Shown piece after piece: positions 1 through 5,736 of a DNA stretch of 7,204 bases. Source of the stretch: Gammaproteobacteria bacterium (GTDB lineage Bacteria > Pseudomonadota > Gammaproteobacteria > HTCC5015). Each line of letters starts with the position of its first letter. Position 1 is the stretch's first letter. The notes below the pieces were generated by a model. The model saw nothing but the letters and a program-made list of their open reading frames with translations. It had not been told where the DNA came from and ran no database searches. The translations under genes were made by a program, and so were the position numbers. The stretch covers positions 1-7,204 of the forward strand of contig JAHDBX010000079.1 in assembly GCA_020630145.1 (NCBI GenBank), written 5' to 3'.

Positions 1-1
1 A

Positions 2-520
2 GACTTATCTGGTATTGAGATATTGCGTCGCATTAAACGTGATGAATCGACAAAAGATATTCCCGTCATCATGTTAACTGCACGCACAGAAGAGGACGAT
101 AAGATCTTTGGCCTTGATACGGGGGCAGATGACTATGTCACTAAACCATTTTCAACGAAAGAGCTTCTGGCTCGAATTCGTTCACTGCTACGTCGTACAA
201 GTGTGGAAGAAGCGGCTGAAAACTTAACGGTTGGGCCGATAAACTTGGATGCAACATCACATCGGGTATTAATTAATGATCAGCCCGTAGAGTTTGGTCC
301 AACGGAATATCGTCTACTAAAGTTCTTCATGAATCATGTAGACCGTGTGTATTCTCGAGCGCAACTTCTAGATCAAGTGTGGGGTAGAAATGTATATATT
401 GAAGAGCGGACAGTAGATGTACATGTTTTACGTTTAAGAAAGCTATTAACGCCTTTTTTCTGCGACAAGATGGTGCAAACTGTGCGCGGCGCAGGTTATC
501 GCTTTTCGAACCTAGCTTAG
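2..520 (+). CDS. phoB: PhoB, phosphate regulon response regulator (5' end outside the window)
   Basis: DNA-binding response regulator that, once phosphorylated by PhoR, binds Pho boxes and activates phosphate-starvation genes such as pst. The window holds 172 residues in an open frame running in from the left edge. By comparison with E. coli PhoB about 58 N-terminal residues are missing, including the phospho-acceptor Asp. Visible receiver-domain marks are the conserved Thr in LTART (residue 26 of the visible part) and the Lys in TKPF (residue 48). From about residue 75 comes an OmpR/PhoB winged-helix domain with GPTEYRLL, the recognition-helix region RTVDVHVLRLRK and the wing VRGAGYRF. The similarity to PhoB extends through VYSRAQLLDQVWG and MVQTVRGAGYRFS, so PhoB is a firmer call than a generic OmpR-family regulator. 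The TTG at 23 is internal and not a start. phoR follows 58 bases downstream, probably in the same transcript. Confidence 0.95.
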   Translation, partial: DLSGIEILRRIKRDESTKDIPVIMLTARTEEDDKIFGLDTGADDYVTKPFSTKELLARIRSLLRRTSVEEAAENLTVGPINLDATSHRVLINDQPVEFGPTEYRLLKFFMNHVDRVYSRAQLLDQVWGRNVYIEERTVDVHVLRLRKLLTPFFCDKMVQTVRGAGYRFSNLA

Positions 521-578
521 TCTATCTAATTTCATTTTTGCACTTTCCTAATCACGGATAAGTCGCTACTATGCGGAC

Positions 579-1858
579 ATGTTAAAACCTCTACGTACAG
601 AGCGCATCCGTATTGTTGTGATGCTCGCTATTTACCTCAGTCTTTCTCTAATATTGGGTTATTGGTTATTGACTGCTGCGGGTGTTTTGTTTGTGTATGC
701 TTTTATTCTTTTGTATGAAAGTTACCTGGTATCAAGGTGGTTACGCAAAGGGGCCAGCATAAGTGATTACCCCAATGTACGTGGTTTGGCTGAATCGCTG
801 GTTATTAACATATATCAAATAAGACAACGCAGTAAGCAGCGGAATAAGCGCCTTAAGAGTATATTAGACCGTTTTTACTCTATGGCGGTGGGTTTGCCTG
901 ATGCCGTTGTGGTGTTAGAAGAAGATTCAAATATTGAGTGGGCAAATGAGCGTGCTCTAGAGTTGTTAGGTATTAATCATGACAAGGATAAAGGGCAACG
1001 TATTGATAATTTAATACGTACCCCAGAATTCCGCCATTACTTACAAGCAGAAGAGTTTGAGCAACCATTGCGTATATCATCGCCAGTGGGAGAAGGGCTC
1101 GTATTGAATATAAGGGTCGTGCGCTTTAGGGATGGTGCACAATTACTGTTGGCAAGAGACTTGACAACGATTGTTAAAGCTGAAGAAATGCGCCGTAGTT
1201 TTGTGTCGAATGTATCGCACGAAATGCGTACGCCTTTAACCGTGATTAATGGTTACGCTGAAACATTGTTGAGCGATGATGCATTGAGCCAAGAGTATAA
1301 AGAACCTTTGTCAGCTATTGCTGCTCAGTCACAGCGTTTGCAAAATATTATTGATGGTTTATTAGAACTTTCACGCTTGCAAGGTGGCTCGTTTAGGTTA
1401 TCTAATGAGCCTATTCCTATGGCCTCACTCGTTCGTGAAATTGTTAGCGAAGTCGAAAATTCTAAGCATAAAAGTAGCTGTGCGATTAATGTAGATGTGA
1501 GTGATAATATTATTATTCAAGGTTCTGCAATCTTAATGCAAAGTGTTATTAGTAACCTTGTTTATAATGCGATTCATCATACGTTTGAAGGAACAGTGAT
1601 TGATATCTATTGGGGCGACTCAGGAAATGGTACTAGCGAGCTTGTCGTTACTGATAATGGCCAAGGTATAGAGCCCGAGCACTTGTCACGTATTACCGAT
1701 TTGTTGATTCTAGCCGTATGCGCCAAAAAGGTGATGAGTTTGGCGCAGGGCTGGGTTTGGCCATTGTGAAGCATATTGTTGAAGCGCATAAAGGCGAACT
1801 TAAAGTGAGTAGTCGCCTCGATTATGGTACAAGCTTTCGTTGCACATTTAAGCAATGA
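579..1858 (+). pseudogene. phoR: PhoR sensor histidine kinase, disrupted by a frameshift in the catalytic domain
   Basis: Inner-membrane kinase/phosphatase partner of PhoB. From ATG 579 the frame gives two N-terminal membrane segments (residues ~11-29 and 31-50), a basic linker, a PAS-like domain (~95-200, with LPDAVVVLEE), the HisKA box SHEMRTPL with phospho-acceptor His214, an N-box (SNLVYNAIHHT, ~325-335) and a G1 box DNGQGI (359-364). After ITD (residue 374, base 1700) the frame goes wrong: 22 unrelated residues follow and it stops at 1767-1769. The expected ending is present in another frame from about 1703, reading VDSSRMRQ, the G2 box [11 protein letters not shown], and a stop at 1856-1858. 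Compared with family members, the RFYR part of the F-box is absent, fitting a net loss of about 10 bases. An intact protein would be about 429 residues, close to E. coli PhoR. The encoded 396-residue form lacks the ATP lid and is probably inactive as a kinase. A sequencing or assembly error cannot be excluded. Confidence 0.88.
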
Positions 1859-1861
1859 GCT

Positions 1862-2803
1862 TTATTCAAAGTTAATCACTAAATTAACACCGGTATTTTT
1901 TTGGGCGTTTCCGGCACCACCTTTTTTATCGATACTATAAAATCCCAAAATAGCATTTTGTGCTAGCTTGTAATCAATGCCTACTGCACTGGTTTCTATC
2001 GAATCATTTTTTAATTGCTGATATTTATACTGGGTATTACCACTGCTGTAGGAAAGACTATAGCCCTTTGTTTTTATATCTGCAGCACCGCTACTACTGG
2101 TTGTATCTTTAAGGTAACTTAATGAGTAGCTAGGGTTAATAAAACTGATTACGTAGCGTGTATTGTTCGTGCCCACGGCAGCAACATCTTGGTCTTTGCC
2201 GTAAGCAACAACAGTGCTTTGGGTTTCATATATAAGCGCAGTAGATGAGGCGGCTGTTAAGCTGCCATTAGTCGAGTCACCGTCTTCCGGCAAAGCCATA
2301 TATTTAAAACTAATACCGTCGAGAGCAGGGCTGGTATATTCCAGCATATTGTCTGCACGGATATCGCTATTATTGGCTAATATACCCATATCACCTAAGC
2401 GAATATTATTGAATAAAATAAAAGGCTCTTTAATTTGTTTAAGCGGGGTGTCTAAGGTGCCGGCAACAATACGACCATAGCGGCCTTGTAAACCAATATA
2501 GCTATTAAGGGCGCTAATGTATTGATCAGCCGAGCTATCAGTACTGTCGCCTTGGTTATCGCTTAAGTTAAGGCCAAGATCATAGCGATATATAGCTGTT
2601 AGGTTTTGTTTGATTTTATAAAAACCTTTTATGCCAACAAATGACTCATTACTTTGAGTTTCCCATTGCTTGCCTGCACCCATACCATCGTCATACTCTT
2701 CAACACTAATATTGGCTTGGCCATATAAGGTGACTTCAGCCTGGGCTAGAAATGGAATATAAAGTAAGGTGCTGCATACAATGCGTAGAAGCGTCTTTTG
2801 CAT
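1862..2803 (-). CDS. Outer-membrane general porin (gram-negative porin family)
   Basis: Predicted 313-residue beta-barrel porin forming a diffusion channel in the outer membrane. The ATG complementary to 2801-2803 is chosen over the upstream in-frame start at 2863. It puts a clean signal peptide at the N-terminus (MQKTLLRI, a hydrophobic core, cleavage after AQA at residue 22) and has a TAGG ribosome site at 2811-2814, 7 bases upstream. The mature protein opens with EVTLYGQANIS, the typical first strand of this family, and shows alternating amphipathic strands, a YIGLQGRYGRIVAGTLDTP segment and NMLEYTSPALDGISF, all familiar porin landmarks. It ends in INFE, so the usual terminal aromatic residue is followed by an extra Glu. 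The gene points toward phoR, leaving 3 bases between stop codons, and is divergent from pstS. Its place in the Pho locus suggests, but does not show, a role in phosphate or organophosphate uptake. The substrate cannot be told from sequence. Confidence 0.85.
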   Translation of the reverse strand: MQKTLLRIVCSTLLYIPFLAQAEVTLYGQANISVEEYDDGMGAGKQWETQSNESFVGIKGFYKIKQNLTAIYRYDLGLNLSDNQGDSTDSSADQYISALNSYIGLQGRYGRIVAGTLDTPLKQIKEPFILFNNIRLGDMGILANNSDIRADNMLEYTSPALDGISFKYMALPEDGDSTNGSLTAASSTALIYETQSTVVAYGKDQDVAAVGTNNTRYVISFINPSYSLSYLKDTTSSSGAADIKTKGYSLSYSSGNTQYKYQQLKNDSIETSAVGIDYKLAQNAILGFYSIDKKGGAGNAQKNTGVNLVINFE

Positions 2804-2863
2804 ATTAGTGCCTAAGGGATATTGTAGTGACGACACTTTAATATAAACACCGTAAAAGCACAA

Positions 2864-2891
2864 AGTATCAAAAATAAAGACAATATGACAA
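2864..2891 (-). promoter_or_regulatory. Candidate porin promoter overlapping a Pho half-site
   Basis: Read on the minus strand, TTGTCA (2891-2886, five of six to TTGACA) is followed after 16 bases by GATACT (2869-2864, four of six to TATAAT). The -35 lies inside TTGTCAT, which matches six of seven positions of the Pho-box half-site CTGTCAT. The partner repeat 11 bases further on matches only 3 of 7, so a true Pho box is doubtful. A leader of about 55 bases would precede the porin ATG. Confidence 0.35.
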
Positions 2892-3027
2892 AGCGTGAAG
2901 TATAAAGAGCATGGAGCTTGAGTTTATTTTACATAACGCACTAAACTCTCTTCTGAGGTCTTTTTTTGTATAAAAAACGAACAATACCCCGTTTTTAGTG
3001 GTTTATTTGACTAAAATTTCCTCTGCT

Positions 3028-3045
3028 CAGTAATATTCCTGTCAT
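3028..3045 (+). promoter_or_regulatory. Pho box (PhoB-binding site) of pstS
   Basis: Two 7-base direct repeats with a 4-base AT-rich spacer: CAGTAAT (3028-3034, five of seven) and CTGTCAT (3039-3045, perfect), against the known CTGTCAT-N4-CTGTCAT consensus. The second repeat ends exactly 10 bases before a good -10 hexamer, the spacing known from E. coli Pho promoters, where PhoB replaces -35 recognition. PhoB is encoded in the same window. Confidence 0.8.
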
Positions 3046-3055
3046 ATTGGGTTCT

Positions 3056-3061
3056 TAGAAT
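3056..3061 (+). promoter_or_regulatory. -10 element of the pstS promoter
   Basis: TAGAAT matches five of six bases of the sigma-70 -10 consensus and lies 10 bases after the Pho box. No good -35 stands at the usual distance, as expected of a PhoB-activated promoter. Transcription would begin near 3068, giving a leader of roughly 59 bases. Confidence 0.7.
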
Positions 3062-3076
3062 ACGCACATAAAATAA

Positions 3077-3100
3077 ACGTTCTTAATGACTTAAGAGCGT
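3077..3100 (+). promoter_or_regulatory. Stem-loop in the pstS 5' leader
   Basis: ACGTTCTTAA and TTAAGAGCGT pair as a 10-base-pair stem (one T-G wobble) around the 4-base loop TGAC. It would lie about 9 bases after the inferred transcription start and end 15 bases before the GGAG ribosome site. It lacks a following T-run, so it is not a terminator. A 5' mRNA-stabilising hairpin or a protein- or sRNA-binding site is possible. The half-site symmetry could also be a DNA operator. Confidence 0.5.
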
Positions 3101-3126
3101 AGAGTTTAACTTTGTGGAGTTTCCTA

Positions 3127-4263
3127 ATGAAAAAAATAGTTTTAATGGTAGCAACAGCATTAACTACACTGTTTACAGCTGGTACGTCTGTTGCAGCTGA
3201 ATCACGTGACTATATCTATATAGTTGGTTCATCTACAGTTTATCCATTTGCAACCGTTGTTGCCGAAAAGTTTGGTCGTTCAACGAAGTTTAAAACACCT
3301 AAGATTGAGTCAACCGGCTCAGGTGGTGGTTTAAAACTTTTCTGTTCTGGTAAAGGTGCTAAACACCCTGATGTTACCAATGCTTCTCGTCGTATCAAAC
3401 AATCAGAAGTTGAAAAGTGCGCGAAAAACGGTATTAAAGATATCGTAGAAGTATTAATTGGTTATGACGGTATTGTGATGGCAAATGCGAAAGGCGCATC
3501 GTCTTTCAGCCTTTCTCGTAAAGATATTTACATGGCGCTAGCGAAGATGGTTCCAGGTAAAGATGGTAAATTAGTCGCTAACCCGAATAAAACATGGAAA
3601 GATGTTAATTCAGCCTTACCTAATACTAAAATAGAAGTACTAGGTCCACCGCCATCATCAGGTACTCGTGATGCATTTAATGAGCTAGCGCTTGAAGGTG
3701 GTGCAAGAAAGTTTAAAGATATCAATACTTTACGTGGTCTTAAAGATGGTGACGAGCTTAAAGCATTAATGGCTAAATTAGGCGTAAGCAGCAAAATTTA
3801 TGAGCAAATTAAAGCTAAAAAAGGCAAAGTATCAGGCAAAGACATTGTTAAAGTTATCGGACGTTCAATGCGTGAAGATGGTCATTACGTCGAAGCAGGC
3901 GAAAATGACAACTTAATCGTTCAAAAGTTGGTTGCTAACCCTAATGCACTCGGTATCTTCGGTTTTAGCTTCCTTGATGAGAACCGTGACAAAGTACAAG
4001 GTACGGTTATTGATGCGATATCACCTGAATTTGAGACTATTGCAGATGGTTCATACCCTGTATCACGTCCATTATACTTTTATGCTAAGAAAGCCCATGT
4101 TGGTGTTATTCCGGGTATGAAAGAATACTTAGGCGCATTCGTCAGTAAAAAAGCCATGGGCGAAGATGGTTACTTAGTTGATAAAGGCATGATTCCATTG
4201 GGTTCAAGCGAATATAAGGCAGTTAAAGCAGCAGTTGAGGGTTTAATACCGTTAAAGCTATAA
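3127..4263 (+). CDS. pstS: PstS, periplasmic phosphate-binding protein
   Basis: Captures phosphate in the periplasm and hands it to the PstCA permease. The ATG at 3127 is chosen over the upstream TTG at 3112 because GGAG (3116-3119) sits 7 bases before it and the protein then begins with a normal signal peptide: MKKIVLMV, a hydrophobic core, and cleavage near SVAA (residue 23 or 24). The 378-residue product carries PBP-like phosphate-binding signatures: GSSTVYPF (34-41), TGSGGG (63-68), NASRR (85-89) and PSSGTRDAF (176-184). Two cysteines, 72 and 98, could form a disulfide. The length and the IVGSSTVYPF type resemble the longer PstS proteins of marine gamma- and alphaproteobacteria rather than E. 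coli PstS (346 residues as precursor). It is the first gene of the pst operon and is directly behind a Pho box, so strong induction under phosphate limitation is expected. Confidence 0.95.
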   Translation: MKKIVLMVATALTTLFTAGTSVAAESRDYIYIVGSSTVYPFATVVAEKFGRSTKFKTPKIESTGSGGGLKLFCSGKGAKHPDVTNASRRIKQSEVEKCAKNGIKDIVEVLIGYDGIVMANAKGASSFSLSRKDIYMALAKMVPGKDGKLVANPNKTWKDVNSALPNTKIEVLGPPPSSGTRDAFNELALEGGARKFKDINTLRGLKDGDELKALMAKLGVSSKIYEQIKAKKGKVSGKDIVKVIGRSMREDGHYVEAGENDNLIVQKLVANPNALGIFGFSFLDENRDKVQGTVIDAISPEFETIADGSYPVSRPLYFYAKKAHVGVIPGMKEYLGAFVSKKAMGEDGYLVDKGMIPLGSSEYKAVKAAVEGLIPLKL

Positions 4264-4277
4264 TATTGTCACAATAT
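4263..4277. repeat. Short perfect palindrome at the pstS stop codon
   Basis: ATATTGT and ACAATAT flank a single central C, starting at the last base of the pstS stop codon. As RNA it could form a small hairpin of about six pairs with a 3-base loop. As DNA it resembles a dyad operator site. Function unknown; it may simply add to 3'-end protection together with the hairpin just downstream. Confidence 0.4.
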
Positions 4278-4285
4278 AGTTACTA

Positions 4286-4327
4286 AAGAAGCGGCCAGTT
4301 ATTTTATAATTGGCCGTCTTCTTTTTT
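4286..4327 (+). terminator. Terminator-like hairpin between pstS and pstC
   Basis: AAGAAGCGGCCA (4286-4297) pairs with TGGCCGTCTTCTT (4311-4323) with one bulged T. Four more weak pairs continue inward, and the arm is followed by a T-run (4322-4327). This is a classic intrinsic terminator shape. Because pstC follows only 30 bases later with no obvious promoter, it more likely lets through part of the transcription, or blocks 3' decay of the pstS message. Either would give more PstS than permease. Confidence 0.8.
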
Positions 4328-4356
4328 AGAGAATACCTATTTAGGGTTATGTGTAC

Positions 4357-5736
4357 ATGAGTTTTAAATTTTTACTGCTAATTTTAGCGTTAATAACATT
4401 TGCTGCTTTCTTTTTAGGCCGCTCACGCGCTCAATCATTGGCCACAGCTGAAAAGGTAAAGTTAGCTGCGCTGCCTAATTACTATGGCTATATGACCGCT
4501 TTGTGGTGTGTGGTTCCTGTATTGTTTGCACTTTTTATATGGTCACAATTTGACCGTGGTTTTGTCTTATCAAGTACATTCGAAGCGTTGCCTGCTGAGT
4601 ATCAGGCATTGTCTGTTGATGAGCTGACGAGCCTTAAAAGTAACTTTGTAAACAGTGTTGATGCCGGTTTAAGTAGTGATTTACCTGAAGCGTTGCAAAC
4701 ATTGGTGCCGCGTTACGAACAAGCGAATAAAGTGGCACAAATGATTAAATTATTTGGCGCTTTGTTTTTAGTGGTTGTGGCAATAGTCGTATGTTGGTTT
4801 GTTATTAGGCCAGCTTTAAGAGCTCGGCATATTGTTGAAGGCTTTATTCGTTACGCTTTAATTGCAAGTTCTTTAATTGCAATATTAACCACAGTGGGTA
4901 TTTTACTGTCGGTAATATTTGAGTCTATTCAGTTCTTTAAAAAAGTATCCATTATTGAATTTCTATTTGGCACGCATTGGAGTCCGCAGATTGCGATTCG
5001 TGACGACCAAGTAGGGGCATCCGGTGCATTTGGTGCTGTACCGCTTTTTGCAGGTACTATGTTGATATCATTAATTGCTATGGTGATTGCCGTTCCTATT
5101 GGCTTAATGACAGCAATTTATTTGACTGAGTATGCGAGCAAAAGATTGCGTTCCATTGCTAAGCCAGCTTTGGAAATATTAGCGGGTATCCCCACTGTTG
5201 TATATGGTGTATTTGCTGCGATTACCGTTGCCCCTTTTATTCGAAACAGTGGTGGTTTGCTAGGTTTGGATGTGTCGTCTGAAAGTGCTTTGGCCGCTGG
5301 TTTAGTAATGGGTATTATGATTATTCCCTTTGTGTCATCACTGTCTGATGATGTGATAAATGCCGTGCCGCAATCGCTCCGCGACGGTGCTTATGCCTTA
5401 GGTTCTACTAAAGCCGAGACTATTCGCAGTGTGCTTATACCGGCAGCATTACCGGGTATTGTGGGGAGTGTTCTATTAGCAGCATCACGTGCCATAGGTG
5501 AAACCATGATTGTGGTAATGGCAGCAGGCTTATCTGCCAATATGACAGCGAACCCTTTAGAAGCAGTTACAACTGTGACGGTGCAAATCGTTACCTTATT
5601 AACCGGTGACCAAGAATTTGATAGCGCGAAAACCTTAGCTGCTTTTGCTTTAGGTTTAATGTTATTTATTATTACATTAATTCTAAACGTATTCGCTTTG
5701 CATGTAGTACGTAAGTATAGAGAACAGTATGACTAA
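4357..5736 (+). CDS. pstC: PstC, phosphate ABC transporter permease (long form)
   Basis: Inner-membrane permease that pairs with PstA to form the phosphate channel. ATG 4357 is preferred to the in-frame GTG at 4351 because AGGG (4343-4346) lies 10 bases before the ATG but only 4 before the GTG. The protein has 459 residues against 319 in E. coli. The excess is N-terminal: two membrane segments (~3-20 and 45-63), a loop of about 70 residues (64-131) and a third segment (132-151). The conserved permease part begins near residue 165, with segments at about 167-190, 228-256, 311-330, 362-390 and 428-452. The ABC-permease EAA loop is clear at 337-368 (RDGAYALGSTKAETIRSVL, then PAALPG), and AGIPTVVYG (276-284) is typical of PstC and PstA. 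The last codons overlap pstA, indicating one operon and probably coupled translation. Confidence 0.93.
   Translation: MSFKFLLLILALITFAAFFLGRSRAQSLATAEKVKLAALPNYYGYMTALWCVVPVLFALFIWSQFDRGFVLSSTFEALPAEYQALSVDELTSLKSNFVNSVDAGLSSDLPEALQTLVPRYEQANKVAQMIKLFGALFLVVVAIVVCWFVIRPALRARHIVEGFIRYALIASSLIAILTTVGILLSVIFESIQFFKKVSIIEFLFGTHWSPQIAIRDDQVGASGAFGAVPLFAGTMLISLIAMVIAVPIGLMTAIYLTEYASKRLRSIAKPALEILAGIPTVVYGVFAAITVAPFIRNSGGLLGLDVSSESALAAGLVMGIMIIPFVSSLSDDVINAVPQSLRDGAYALGSTKAETIRSVLIPAALPGIVGSVLLAASRAIGETMIVVMAAGLSANMTANPLEAVTTVTVQIVTLLTGDQEFDSAKTLAAFALGLMLFIITLILNVFALHVVRKYREQYD

Larger units (their letters stand above)
2804..3126. other. Divergent porin-pstS control region
   Basis: This 323-base AT-rich gap has no credible gene in any frame. 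On the right it holds a Pho box, a -10 hexamer, a leader stem-loop and the pstS ribosome site, and on the left a candidate porin promoter. Between them (about 2900-3000) there are A and T tracts, including a 6+6 T/A inverted repeat around 2962-2977 and small arms AAAAACG/CGTTTTT at 2973-2979 and 2990-2996. Their role is not evident; curved DNA or an UP-element-like contact is possible. Confidence 0.7.

Noticed and set aside
1607..1855. 82-codon open frame on the minus strand over the phoR 3' end
   Set aside because: It lies wholly opposite recognisable PhoR coding sequence and has no family resemblance or ribosome site; a shadow frame.
2214..2480. 88-codon open frame on the plus strand inside the porin
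   Set aside because: It is antisense to clear porin sequence and its protein has no recognisable features.
2804..2863. Porin start 20 codons upstream, at 2863
   Set aside because: It would bury the signal peptide behind 20 extra residues; the start at 2803 gives a standard signal sequence and a ribosome site.
2961..2996. T/A tracts and AAAAACG/CGTTTTT arms as a terminator
   Set aside because: No gene ends here on either strand and the arms are mostly A-T pairs; more likely AT-rich promoter-flanking DNA.
3528..3794. 88-codon open frame on the minus strand inside pstS
   Set aside because: It is opposite conserved PstS motifs; low-complexity product with no support.
3932..4120. 62-codon plus-strand frame inside pstS
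   Set aside because: It overlaps PstS in another frame, with no ribosome site or homology.
4349..4360. Tiny frame ATG TGT ACA TGA overlapping the pstC start
   Set aside because: The AGGG is only 2 bases before this ATG, too close for initiation; probably chance.
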